NCBI GenBank assembly: GCA_003242685.1
Contig: QGVD01000008.1
Span: forward strand, 5,000 to 68,999
Length of the DNA: 64,000 nt
Direction of reading: 5' to 3'
From: Pseudomonadota bacterium
Lineage (GTDB): Bacteria > Pseudomonadota > Gammaproteobacteria > Steroidobacterales > Steroidobacteraceae
The first letter of the stretch is position 1. Each line of letters starts with the position of its first letter. The translations under genes and the position numbers were made by a program. Shown piece by piece: positions 25,470 through 33,898 of this stretch. Below the pieces are notes generated by a model. That model was not told where the DNA came from. It saw only the letters and a program-made list of their open reading frames with translations, and searched no databases.

Positions 25470-25925
25470 GCAGGCCGGCGATACCGCGCTGCTGGCGCGG
25501 CAGCCGATCTTCGACTCCGACATGCGCGTCGTGGGCTACGAGCTGCTCTACCGGTGCGCGATCGGCGACGAGCGCGCGACCTCGGCATCAGCTACCGGTT
25601 CCTCCGTTGCATCAACTCCAGCTTCTACAACCTTCCGCGTACCGTGCGGACGCTGCATCGGGCACTGGTGCTGCTCGGGCTCGACAATCTGCGCAGGCTC
25701 TGCACGCTCGTGACGCTGTCGGGCTTCGACGATCGTCCGGCGCTGCTCCTCGTCGATTCCATGCTGAGGGCACGGATGTGCGAGCTTCTGGCACAGGCGA
25801 TCCGCTGCCGCTGGCACCGCCGATCCGTAGCGCGCTTCTCGAGCGCGAAGGTGAGCTGGGCTCGGCCCTGCAGTGCGTGCTGAGCTACGAGCTCGGCGAC
25901 CGGGAGGCGGCAGATTTCCGGGGTC
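25466..25925 (+). pseudogene. Decayed EAL-HDOD signalling protein gene
   Basis: Three fragments of one protein family lie in order but in three different frames. The first is LLARQPIFDSDMRVVGYELLY (about 25485-25550), the classic start of EAL-HDOD (YuxH/CdgJ-like) proteins. The second is ISYRFLRCINSSFYNLPRTV through MLRARMCELLAQAI (about 25587-25803), the HDOD part. The third is LPLAPPIRSALLEREGELGS then ALQCVLSYELGDREAADF (about 25805-25920), the C-terminal part. Most of the EAL domain and roughly 25 residues before the tail are missing. The intact family is about 400 residues. A GTG overlapping the cyclase stop was probably the original start. No functional product is expected. Confidence 0.85.
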
Positions 25926-25933
25926 CGGCACGA

Positions 25934-26275
25934 TCAGCCGGCGTCCGCCTGCGAGGCACTGCTCCGTGCCAGCGCCGTCAGCGCGGGACGATCGACCTGC
26001 GCAATCGCTTCCGCGATCGCCTGTTCGTAGCAGCTCTGGTACAGACGGACCTCGTTGACCCTGCGCGGATCGGGGCTCGGTCCGCACGCCGTGCGCGCAG
26101 CTGCCTTGATACGGCGATACAGCGCGGCGGCGCCTTCGGGATGCGCGAGGTTCAGGTCGCTGTATCCCACGATCACGGAATGCGCGACCTGCGTCTGCGG
26201 CGCACCGACGGTGACGCCCGCGCCTGCGAAAGCGATTCCTGCAAACAGCACTCGCATCAGCATCTTCGAGCTCAT
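25934..26275 (-). CDS. UrcA family protein (copy 1)
   Basis: The 113-residue secreted protein has a signal peptide (MSSKMLMRVLFAGIAFAGAG, cleavage near VTVGA) and the UrcA-family core: a Val-rich beta strand, YSDLNLAHPEGAAALYRRIK, the ARTACG cysteine and a second cysteine in YQSCYEQAIAEA. UrcA proteins are small periplasmic proteins of unknown function found mostly in Alpha- and some Gammaproteobacteria. A strong AGGAGAGGG ribosome site precedes the ATG. It is a tandem paralogue of the gene at 26517-26855 and lies just downstream of it. Confidence 0.85.
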   Translation of the reverse strand: MSSKMLMRVLFAGIAFAGAGVTVGAPQTQVAHSVIVGYSDLNLAHPEGAAALYRRIKAAARTACGPSPDPRRVNEVRLYQSCYEQAIAEAIAQVDRPALTALARSSASQADAG

Positions 26276-26516
26276 GACAACCCTCTCCTGTGAGCGGTAT
26301 TCGAATCTGGTCCTCCGGCATGGCAACCGGGCGGTGGAGCGACTTCTTCGTCTCCGTGACGCGCCCGGCGTCGTTCGCCCCTACATGCGCAGGAGCCGGG
26401 CGAATCGGCTCATGCGGATGCGGAGCCCGGGGGCACCGCGACGCCCGGGCACAGGGGCAGGGGAGGCCGCGCCGGAGCGCCGCTGTGCGGCGTCCGACGC
26501 GGAGCCCGCGAGGCAT

Positions 26517-26855
26517 TCAGCCGACCTTGTCGTGTCCCGCGCGGCTTCGATGAAGCGCGGTCAGCGTCGCGCGGTCGACCTTTTCGACGGCCTTCGCGAC
26601 GGCCTGCTCGAAGCACTGCTCGAACAGACGCCGCTCGTGGAGCCGATGCGGATCGGGGTTCGGTCCACAGGCCGTGCGTGCTGCCGCCTTGATGCGGCGA
26701 TAGAGCGTGGCGGCGCCTTCGGGCTTGGACAGGTCGAGATCGGTGTAGTCCACGACTACCTGCACCGCCTCCGGCTGTGGTGCGCCCACCGTCACGCCCG
26801 CACCCATGAAAGCGATTCCTGCAAACAGCACTCGCGTCAGCATCCCGGAACTCAT
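26517..26855 (-). CDS. UrcA family protein (copy 2)
   Basis: This 112-residue paralogue of copy 1 shares its signal peptide (MSSGMLTRVLFAGIAFMGAG), the YTDLDLSKPEGAATLYRRIK block, the ARTACG-NPDPHR segment and the second cysteine (FEQCFEQAVAKA). The Shine-Dalgarno region (ACAGGAGAGGGT) is also shared, so the duplicated unit included the leader. Differences are spread along the gene, so the duplication is not recent. The 241-base gap between copies holds no gene and may give copy 1 its own promoter. Confidence 0.85.
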   Translation of the reverse strand: MSSGMLTRVLFAGIAFMGAGVTVGAPQPEAVQVVVDYTDLDLSKPEGAATLYRRIKAAARTACGPNPDPHRLHERRLFEQCFEQAVAKAVEKVDRATLTALHRSRAGHDKVG

Positions 26856-27135
26856 GGCGACCCTCTCCTGTAAGACGTCGTCGGCGGGAGCGACCCTTTC
26901 GTCTCCCTGGCGCGTTCGACTACGTGTATTGATTCACGAGAGGGGCGGGGCGTTTATTCGCTTCGTCGCGATTTGAAGTCGTTCCGGCGACGACCCGATT
27001 CCGATGGGAACCGCAACCGGCCCGGGCCGCGCCGAAGTCGCGCAGCCGCGCATGCGCGGTTTGGAGCTGTACCGTGGGCGCGATAGAGTGCACCGGACGG
27101 CCGGGAGTTCCGCGCCGCACGCGGCACGACAATCG

Positions 27136-28686
27136 ATGCACGAGAGCTCGCTCCGTACCGTCCTCCTCATTCAGGCCATCGAGGACAGCGACCGCGACGG
27201 TGAGGTGATTCCGCTCGCCGACCGCGCCGATGCAACGCGCGCGGCGCTGCGCCACGAGCCTGAAGCGCGGCAGGCGATGAGAAGCGGCGCGCTCGAGCGC
27301 AGCGTCGAGCGCTTCCTCACACGGCGGGCCGAGCGCCTGCTCGAGCACGTCGAGCTGCGCTCGCCCGTCGTCTCACACGTGCTGGCACTGTCGGGTGGCG
27401 CCTCGTGGATCGGTGCGGCGCTGCTCGCACTCGCGCTCGTCTCGGGAATATCGCTGTCCGCGCTCGACGGCAGCCGGCGCATCAACATCCTGGCGTTTCC
27501 GCTGCTCGGTCTCGTCGTCTGGAACCTCTCTGTGTACGCGGCGCTGGGTATCGCGTGGATCCGTCGCCGCTCGCGCGCGTCGAGCGGTGCGCCGCCGCTT
27601 TCACGTCTGTACGGACGCTGGATCGACTGGCGTGCGAGAGCGCTGCTCGAGCGCGCGTCGCAGTTCAATGCACCGCTCGCCGCGGGTCTGCGGCGCTTCG
27701 CGTCGGAGTGGAGCACCATCGCCCTGCCGTTGCTCGCTGCGCGTGCGCGCAGGCTCCTGCACCTCTCCGCTGCGTGCGCAGCGCTCGGCCTCGTCGCGGG
27801 ACTCTATGTGCGCGGCATCGTTCTGCAGTACGAGGCCGGCTGGGAGAGCACCTTCCTCGGGCCGCCGCAGGTACAAGCGCTCCTTGCGGTTCTCTACGGT
27901 CCCGCGTCCGCACTCGCGCGAATCGCGTTGCCGGCAACTCCTGACGACGTCGCGGCGCTGCGCTGGACCGGTGACTCGGGAGGCGGCGACGCCGCGACGT
28001 GGATTCATCTCATCGCCGTGACGGCGGCTCTGTACATCATCGTTCCGCGCCTGCTGCTCGCGTTGCTCGCGACGCTGCGGCTCCGGGCTCTCTCCCGTGC
28101 ACCCGAGCTGCCGCCGTCGCTCGTCCCTTACGCGCGCGGCATCCTGCTCGGTGCGGGAGGCACGGGAGGAGACATCGCGAGCATCACGCCGTACGCGTAC
28201 GATCCGGGTCCCGAATCGCTGCGCGGTGCGGAGGCCCTGCTCGGCGCGGCGCTCGGCGGCACGGTGCGCCTCGACGTGCGCGCTCCCATCCGCTACGGCG
28301 AGGAGGACGAGCTGATCGACCGGCTGTCGCGCGGCGTCGCGCGCGTGTCGGACTGGAACGTGCTGCTCATGAGCCTTGCCTCGACACCCGAACCCGAGAA
28401 TCACGGCGCGGTGATCGCCGGCGTGCGCGACTGGCTGGCGCGCTCGCAGCGTGCCGTGCCGCTGCTCGTCCTCATCGACGAATCGCCGTACGCTGCACGC
28501 ATGCGCGGAGAGACTTCCTTCGAGCAGCGGCTCGCCGAGCGCCGGCGTGTCTGGAGCGATTTCGTCGCGGGATACGGGCTGCGTGCGTGCATCTTCGATC
28601 TCGCGCACCTCGCCGCCGATGACACGAGAGTTCGCGACTCCGTGCGTGCGGCGCTGTGGACGCCGGGTCAGCGCGTCGCCGTATGA
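27136..28686 (+). CDS. DUF2868 membrane protein
   Basis: The 516-residue protein starts at the ATG at 27136, where family-like sequence begins (MHESSLRTVLLIQAIEDSD); the longer upstream frame looks non-coding. Membrane helices appear near residues 90-112, 120-145, 210-235 and 295-320. An Arg/Glu-rich cytoplasmic N-terminus and a C-terminal soluble domain (about 330-516) flank them. It matches the DUF2868 family, which is regularly encoded upstream of a DUF3482 GTPase. The stop overlaps the GTPase ATG by four bases. The function is undescribed; a membrane platform for the GTPase is an inference. Confidence 0.8.
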   Translation: MHESSLRTVLLIQAIEDSDRDGEVIPLADRADATRAALRHEPEARQAMRSGALERSVERFLTRRAERLLEHVELRSPVVSHVLALSGGASWIGAALLALALVSGISLSALDGSRRINILAFPLLGLVVWNLSVYAALGIAWIRRRSRASSGAPPLSRLYGRWIDWRARALLERASQFNAPLAAGLRRFASEWSTIALPLLAARARRLLHLSAACAALGLVAGLYVRGIVLQYEAGWESTFLGPPQVQALLAVLYGPASALARIALPATPDDVAALRWTGDSGGGDAATWIHLIAVTAALYIIVPRLLLALLATLRLRALSRAPELPPSLVPYARGILLGAGGTGGDIASITPYAYDPGPESLRGAEALLGAALGGTVRLDVRAPIRYGEEDELIDRLSRGVARVSDWNVLLMSLASTPEPENHGAVIAGVRDWLARSQRAVPLLVLIDESPYAARMRGETSFEQRLAERRRVWSDFVAGYGLRACIFDLAHLAADDTRVRDSVRAALWTPGQRVAV

Positions 28687-30245
28687 CCCGGGAACCCGTG
28701 ACGACGCATCCGGCACCCGTGGAAGGCGCGGTGGCCGCACCCGCGACGATCGAGCTCGGGCTCATCTCGCACACGAACGTCGGCAAGACGACCTTGGCGC
28801 GCACACTGCTGCGCGAGGACATCGGCGAGGTGGGCGACCGCGCGCACGTCACCGAAGTCGCCGAGCGTCACCTGCTGATCGAGTCCCCGCACGGCGACCG
28901 CCTGATGCTGTGGGACACTCCGGGCTTCGGCGACAGCGCGCGGCTCCTCAAACGCCTGAAGCAGTCGGAGAATCCTCTCGGCTGGATTCTCACTCAGGTC
29001 TGGGACCGGTTTACGGACCGACCCTTCTGGTGCAGCCAGCAGGCGCTGCGCAATGCCCGCGAGGACAGCCACGTCATCCTGTACGTGGTGAACGCGGGGG
29101 AGGAACCGGCATCGGCCGCGTACGTGGAAGCGGAGATGCAGATCCTCGGCTGGATCGGAAAGCCCATCGTCCTGCTGCTCAACCAGCTCGGGCCGCCGCG
29201 CGACAGCGAGCGCGTGCAGGCCGACGTCGCTCAGTGGCGCGCGCATCTGGCGTCCTTCCCTCTCGTCCGTGCAGTCCTCCCGTTCGACGCGTTCGCGCGC
29301 TGCTGGGTGCAGGAGGGCGTGCTCCTCGCGCACGTCCAGCCGCTTCTTCCACCCGAGCTGCAGCCGGCGTATGCGCGGCTGCGCGAGGCGTGGCGCGTGC
29401 GGAATCTCGAAGTCTTCCAGCGCTCGATGGAGGCGCTTGCGCGCCAGCTCGCCGTCGTCGCGACGGACCGGGAGCTGCTGGCGCCGCGCGATCTGCGGGA
29501 AAAAGCGCGGGCCTGGCTCGCGTCGCTCCTTCCCGGCGGCAGGAGCGATGATGTCGAGCTCCAGCGGGCGCAGCGCTCACTCGCCTCCAGGCTCGATGCG
29601 CAGATACGCGCCGCGACCGAGGAGCTCGTCCGGCTGCACGGGCTCGTGGGTCGCGCGACGGAGGAGGTGCTGAGCGGAATGGGACGCGAGTTCGCCGTGC
29701 GTCGGCCCGCCGATGCGGACAAGGCGAGCGTCGTGGGCGGCGTGCTGTCCGGTGCGCTAGGGGGGCTCGCCGCCGACCTCGCGGCAGGGGGCCTCACTTT
29801 CGGTGCCGGGGCACTGCTCGGCGGCGTTCTCGGCGCATTCGGTGCGCGGGGACTCGCACAGGCCTACAACCTGGCTCGCGGCGCCGAACAGGGCAGCGTG
29901 CGCTGGTCGGCCGAGTTCCTCAACGCGCGCTTCGCCGCCGCGCTGGTGCGTTATCTCGCCGTGGCGCATTTCGGCCGCGGCCGGGGAGAGTTCGTCGCTG
30001 GGGCCGCGCCGCGGCACTGGGAAGAGAAGATCGCGGCGGCGACTTCGCGGAGGCGTGACGCGCTCGAGGACGTCTGGGCGGAGGCGAGCGAAGGCGCGTC
30101 CGCGGAGCACGTGGCCGAGCGGCTCGCGCCGCTCATCGCATCGGCCGCGAGGGAGGTGCTGATCGAGCTCTACCCGGAATCGGCGGACGTGTTCGCGCCG
30201 CTTCCGGCCGCGCACTCGCGCGACGGAAGTCAGCCCGGAGCCTGA
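28683..30245 (+). CDS. Era-like GTPase with DUF3482 domain
   Basis: The 520-residue protein has an N-terminal TRAFAC-type G domain: P-loop SHTNVGKTTLAR, G3 WDTPGFGD, and NQLG in the G4 position instead of the usual NKxD. A long helical region follows (about 220-345). A Gly/Ala-rich hydrophobic hairpin (about 355-400: VGGVLSGALGGLAADLAAGG, LLGGVLGAFGARG) may insert in membrane. The rest matches DUF3482. It is coupled to the DUF2868 gene. The altered G4 motif suggests relaxed base specificity. Family function is unknown; membrane remodelling or stress tolerance are guesses. Confidence 0.85.
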   Translation: MTREPVTTHPAPVEGAVAAPATIELGLISHTNVGKTTLARTLLREDIGEVGDRAHVTEVAERHLLIESPHGDRLMLWDTPGFGDSARLLKRLKQSENPLGWILTQVWDRFTDRPFWCSQQALRNAREDSHVILYVVNAGEEPASAAYVEAEMQILGWIGKPIVLLLNQLGPPRDSERVQADVAQWRAHLASFPLVRAVLPFDAFARCWVQEGVLLAHVQPLLPPELQPAYARLREAWRVRNLEVFQRSMEALARQLAVVATDRELLAPRDLREKARAWLASLLPGGRSDDVELQRAQRSLASRLDAQIRAATEELVRLHGLVGRATEEVLSGMGREFAVRRPADADKASVVGGVLSGALGGLAADLAAGGLTFGAGALLGGVLGAFGARGLAQAYNLARGAEQGSVRWSAEFLNARFAAALVRYLAVAHFGRGRGEFVAGAAPRHWEEKIAAATSRRRDALEDVWAEASEGASAEHVAERLAPLIASAAREVLIELYPESADVFAPLPAAHSRDGSQPGA

Positions 30246-30454
30246 TGCGCGTCGAGCCTGCGGCTGCGATCGGTGCGGGTCGCCGGTGAGGATGCGGACG
30301 ACGCCCGCCGCGCGCGACGCTGCTGGACGAGATGGATGACGGCCCACGCCAGAGCCATGCCGAACAGCATGGACGCGAGGGCGAGATCTCCGTCGTCGGG
30401 CCGCACGGTCCCGAGATCGTTCACCAGAGAGTAGATGAGAGCCGAGAGTTTCAT
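30230..30454 (-). CDS. Tiny single-helix membrane protein
   Basis: This 74-residue frame encodes a short N-terminal segment, one membrane helix (LASMLFGMALAWAVIHLV, about residues 26-43) and an Arg/Ser-rich tail. Its 3' end overlaps the convergent GTPase gene by 16 bases. The ribosome site is weak. The membrane helix followed by a positive tail makes a real protein plausible, and its layout matches that of the next small frame upstream. Family unknown. Confidence 0.45.
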   Translation of the reverse strand: MKLSALIYSLVNDLGTVRPDDGDLALASMLFGMALAWAVIHLVQQRRARRASSASSPATRTDRSRRLDAHQAPG

Positions 30455-30518
30455 CTTCGACGAAGCGTATCGCTCGAGAGCTTCCTGCGGCGCGCCGGCC
30501 GCTGCCGGAAGCCCCGTC

Positions 30519-30713
30519 TCAGTCGCGCCGTGTGCGGCGTACCACTTCCTGCTCCTGCTTCCTCAGGCGTCTCTGGCGCAGTGAGCCGGTGATCATCCAG
30601 CCGACCAGCGTGCCGAGCAGGAGACCGGGAACGGAAGGATCGAAGCCGTGTGCCGTGAGAGCACGCAGGAGACCGGGCAGCGCCTCGACGAGCGCGTGGA
30701 TCGTCATGTCCAT
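30519..30713 (-). CDS. Tiny single-helix membrane protein
   Basis: This 64-residue frame has an amphipathic N-terminus (ALVEALPGLLRALTAHGFD), one hydrophobic helix (VPGLLLGTLVGWMITGSL, about residues 28-45) and a strongly basic tail (RQRRLRKQEQEVVRRTRRD). A GGGGTCT-like ribosome site precedes the ATG at 30713; a second ATG two codons on is possible. It shares its layout with the neighbouring 74-residue protein. No family recognised. Confidence 0.45.
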   Translation of the reverse strand: MDMTIHALVEALPGLLRALTAHGFDPSVPGLLLGTLVGWMITGSLRQRRLRKQEQEVVRRTRRD

Positions 30714-30877
30714 TGATCAGACCCCCGAAAGTGGCGTGCGACGCTCCGTGAAGATAGCAGCAGTCGCGCGCGGCGGGGGAGTCTCCCGATGGCGACTGCC
30801 GCACACTTTTTCCCTTTTCCTGCCGGCGCGCGTAAGGCTCCGCGCCGCGCCGACCTCGGACGCGAGCGTTGCCGCGG

Positions 30878-31327
30878 CTACTTGAGCGAGACGACGAGCT
30901 TCGCGGAGTGGCTGCGCCAGTTGATCGGGATGACGAACGAGCGCGCGCCCGGCGCGAGCGGAATCTCGCTCTTCTCGCCCGAGACGACGCTCGGCACGGA
31001 GATGATGAACTCGCTGCCGAAGTCGCGTCGCGCATTGCCCGAGATCGTGTTCGCCACCTCGCCCACGAGGTCGCGCATGTTCTCGTGGCTGAAGTCGCTC
31101 TCCTGCATCTTCATCAGCAGCACGGTGAGCATCGCGCGCGGCGCCGTGAAGTACACGATGCCCTCGCGCTTCCCGGTGATGGTGATGATGCCGGTGTAGT
31201 CGTGCACCGCCGGCGTGCCGTCCGTCACCAGGTACGGCGAGCCGACCGTCGCGGGCTGCTGAGCCGCGACCTCGAAGTAGTTCGTCGTCCCCTCGACGAA
31301 AGTCTTGAGCTCGTGTTCCTGCAGCAT
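30878..31327 (-). CDS. cheX: CheX-type chemotaxis phosphatase
   Basis: The 149-residue protein has the CheX/CheC-like fold pattern with the catalytic E-x-x-N-x-x-x-G-N set visible in DLVGEVANTISGNARRDFG (about residues 84-102). CheX dephosphorylates CheY-like regulators. The ATG at 31327 lies one base from the stop of the CheY-like gene, so the two are co-translated and almost certainly functional partners. It is the last gene of a four-gene operon beginning at 36082. CheX is more typical of spirochaetes, Thermotoga and deltaproteobacteria, which makes its presence here notable. Confidence 0.88.
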   Translation of the reverse strand: MLQEHELKTFVEGTTNYFEVAAQQPATVGSPYLVTDGTPAVHDYTGIITITGKREGIVYFTAPRAMLTVLLMKMQESDFSHENMRDLVGEVANTISGNARRDFGSEFIISVPSVVSGEKSEIPLAPGARSFVIPINWRSHSAKLVVSLK

Positions 31328-31328
31328 C

Positions 31329-31739
31329 CTAGAGTCCCCGGATGAGCTCGGCGATCGCCTCGTTGAGCTGGCGATCCGTGAATGGCTTGTGCAGAAAACC
31401 GTTCGCGCCCTTCTCCATCGCATCCACCGCCGTCGCCTTGTCGGCAAGCGCCGAAATGACGAGGATGCGCACCTCGGGCTTGAGCTCGACCAGGCGCTGG
31501 ATGCACTCGATGCCGTCCATGTGCGGCATCGTGATGTCCATGGTCACGAGGTCGGGGTCGGTCTTCTTGAACAGCTCCAGCGCCTCCAGTCCGTTCGAGG
31601 CCGAGCCGACCACTTCCAGCTCGTCGAACTGCTGCGACCGCTCGATACGGCGGCGCATGATGTTCGAGTCGTCGACGATGAGCAGCTTGAAGGATCGCTT
31701 CGTCCCCGCGGCCGACGCAGTGCCGTTCGCTGTAGTCAT
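31329..31739 (-). CDS. CheY-like single-domain response regulator
   Basis: The 136-residue protein has a 16-residue Ala/Thr-rich N-terminus and then a full receiver domain: acidic pair in KLLIVDDSNIMRRRIE, phospho-Asp68 in DLVTMDITMPHMDG, Ser in ILVISALADK, and Lys in GFLHKPFTDRQ. There is no output domain, so it signals by protein contact. It lies 24 bases after the CheA-like kinase gene and one base before the CheX gene. These should form a closed kinase-regulator-phosphatase circuit. The target (flagellum, pilus or the TonB-like protein) is unknown. Confidence 0.93.
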   Translation of the reverse strand: MTTANGTASAAGTKRSFKLLIVDDSNIMRRRIERSQQFDELEVVGSASNGLEALELFKKTDPDLVTMDITMPHMDGIECIQRLVELKPEVRILVISALADKATAVDAMEKGANGFLHKPFTDRQLNEAIAELIRGL

Positions 31740-31763
31740 CCGCTCCTTCCTCCAGTCCCGATA

Positions 31764-33872
31764 TCAGGCGACGGCGGTGCTTGCATGCTCCTCCGTCGCC
31801 GGCAACGCGATCTTGAAGCGCGTGTAGCGCCCCGGCTGGGTGCTCACGCCGATCCTGCCGCCCAGCGCGTAGATGCTGCGCGCGACGACGTCCATCCCGA
31901 CGCCCCGGCCCGCGTCCATCGAGACGTCGTCCTTCGTCGAGAAGCCCGGACGGAAGATGAGCGCCATCGCTGCGCGCGTGTCCATTTCGGCGGCCTCGTC
32001 CGACGTGATCAGCCCACGGCGCACGGCGGCCGCCTTGAGCTGCTCGGGCGAGAGGCCGACGCCGTCGTCCTCGAACACGAGCTCGTAGCCGTCCGACACG
32101 CGCCGGAAGTCGACGCGGACGTTGCCGATGTCGTCCTTCGCGCTCGCGCGCCGCACCTCCGCGGGCTCGATGCCGTGGACGGCCGCGTTGCGCAGCATCT
32201 GGATGAGCACGTCCTTGATCGTCGCGCGGTAGGCGGCCGGCATCTCGGACAGCCCGTTGATCGCGAGCTTGAAGCGCTTGTGGTGCTCGGCGGCAAGACG
32301 GTCCGCGAGCGAGTGCAGCGTGCGCGAGATCTCCTCGTTCGGATCGACGCCGCCGCCCTGCGAGGCTCCGCGGGCGGGCAGCGCGCTCTCGCGCAGCGTC
32401 GCGAGCCGCGTGCCGAGCTCGCGCACCGTCTTGATGTGCGCCATGAGCTCGTCGAGCTTGAGCACGAGCGGCAGGAAGTCGTTGCCGGAGAGCTCGGCGC
32501 GCTTCTTGAGCTCGCTCACCGCGTCTTCGAGCGCGTGCACGCGCGTCGCGATGCTCATGAGGTTGAGCGCCGACGCCTCGCCCTTGATCGAGTGCAGCTC
32601 GCGGAACAGGCCGTCGAGCTTCTTGCGGAACTCGGCGTCCGTGCGCGCCGGCTCCTTGAGAATCGCGTTGATGAGCTGCAGGCCCGCCTCCGTCGCGTCG
32701 AGGAACGTGGAGAGCTGAACGGGATCGACGTGCAGCACGCCGAGGACCATGTCGAGCTGGTTGCTGGCGTTCTCCTGCGATTCCTGCAGCTCGCGTGCGA
32801 GCAGCACGTTCGACGTGATGTCGGAGACGCTGACCAGCACGTGCTTGACACCCTTCGGGCCCATGACGCGGTGGAAGTCGAACTGCAGATACCGCGTCTC
32901 GCGCCCGCCGCGGCCGTTGTCGACCTGCACCTCGAGCTGGCCGAGCGGGTTGATGCTCTTCATCAGGTTCTCGTGTGCGCGGTCGCCCCACAGCAGCTTG
33001 ATGTACTTCATCGCCGTGGCGAGCGTGGAGGCGGGCACGAGATCCTTCAGCAGCTCCTCGAACGGCAGACCCGCGAAGTTCTGCCGGCCGAAGAGGCGTG
33101 TGAGCGCGTCGGACCACACCGAGCCGATCCTGTACTGCGCGTCGAGCAGGAAGAAGCCTTCCTTCACCGTGCGCAGGATGTCGCGGGTCTGCTCCTGGGC
33201 CTCGCGGGCCGCGCGCTCGTGGCTCGCGCGGGTGATCTGGAAGTACGCGGCCGCGACGGCGAGCACCAGCGCGGCGATCACACCGGCCGACAGCAGGAGC
33301 CGCAGGCGGTTCGCCTGTGCGGAGGCCTGCTGCTGCAGTCCCGTGGCGACGGCGGCGAGCATGCCCTGCAGACGGTCCGCGTTCTCGCGCGCGAAGAGGT
33401 GCGCGCGCTTGACGTCCGCGTAATGCTCGAGACCCTCCTTCGAGAGCACGCTGCCCGCTTCGTCGGTATCGATGTAGGGCTGACCGTTGAACGCGAGGAC
33501 GGGCTCGAGCACCGGCGCGTACTGCCGCCACAGCATCATCGCCTGGTCGATCTGCATCGGGCCCTCGGCCGGGCCCGACGCGAGCCGCTTGAGGTCGCGA
33601 TCGAAGCTCTCGACGGTCGTGCGCAGGTCGGCGAGGGCCTGCCCGGCGTAGGCGCGCGCCTCGAGGCGGTCGCGCAGCGAAGTGAGGTGCTGTGCCAGCG
33701 CCGCAGGGTACGTCTGCAGCATGCTCGCGGTCTGCAGCGCCGCGACGTTCGCGTTCATCTGCGTCGCGAGGCGGAAACCGGCGATCAGCACGGCACCCAT
33801 CACGACGATGAGTACCGTGCCGACACCGACGGTGAGGAGCTTGCGAGTGCGGTCGGCGCCCGAAACGCTCAT
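31764..33872 (-). CDS. Membrane-anchored CheA-like kinase with PAS and Hpt domains
   Basis: The 702-residue protein has a transmembrane helix at 12-33, a helical periplasmic sensor (about 34-190) and a second helix at 191-212. A PAS-like domain (about 232-355) and a coiled coil follow. An Hpt domain carries His427 in ELHSIKGEAS. The CheA-type ATPase shows RNAAVHGIE (561-569), DDGVGL (602-607) and GRGVGMDVV (655-663). The CheW-like regulatory domain of CheA is absent; the protein ends 12 residues past the ATPase. It can therefore sense directly and phosphorylate without a CheW-receptor array. It is 26 bases behind the TonB-fusion gene. Confidence 0.9.
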   Translation of the reverse strand: MSVSGADRTRKLLTVGVGTVLIVVMGAVLIAGFRLATQMNANVAALQTASMLQTYPAALAQHLTSLRDRLEARAYAGQALADLRTTVESFDRDLKRLASGPAEGPMQIDQAMMLWRQYAPVLEPVLAFNGQPYIDTDEAGSVLSKEGLEHYADVKRAHLFARENADRLQGMLAAVATGLQQQASAQANRLRLLLSAGVIAALVLAVAAAYFQITRASHERAAREAQEQTRDILRTVKEGFFLLDAQYRIGSVWSDALTRLFGRQNFAGLPFEELLKDLVPASTLATAMKYIKLLWGDRAHENLMKSINPLGQLEVQVDNGRGGRETRYLQFDFHRVMGPKGVKHVLVSVSDITSNVLLARELQESQENASNQLDMVLGVLHVDPVQLSTFLDATEAGLQLINAILKEPARTDAEFRKKLDGLFRELHSIKGEASALNLMSIATRVHALEDAVSELKKRAELSGNDFLPLVLKLDELMAHIKTVRELGTRLATLRESALPARGASQGGGVDPNEEISRTLHSLADRLAAEHHKRFKLAINGLSEMPAAYRATIKDVLIQMLRNAAVHGIEPAEVRRASAKDDIGNVRVDFRRVSDGYELVFEDDGVGLSPEQLKAAAVRRGLITSDEAAEMDTRAAMALIFRPGFSTKDDVSMDAGRGVGMDVVARSIYALGGRIGVSTQPGRYTRFKIALPATEEHASTAVA

Positions 33873-33898
33873 GCAGCGCTCTCCCTGAAGTGGCCGGA

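Noticed and set aside
25466..26293. 275-codon plus-strand frame read as one protein
   Set aside because: Only a short stretch (PLAPPIRSALLEREGELGSA) is EAL-HDOD-like; the rest is out of frame or antisense to the UrcA gene, so it was treated as part of a pseudogene.
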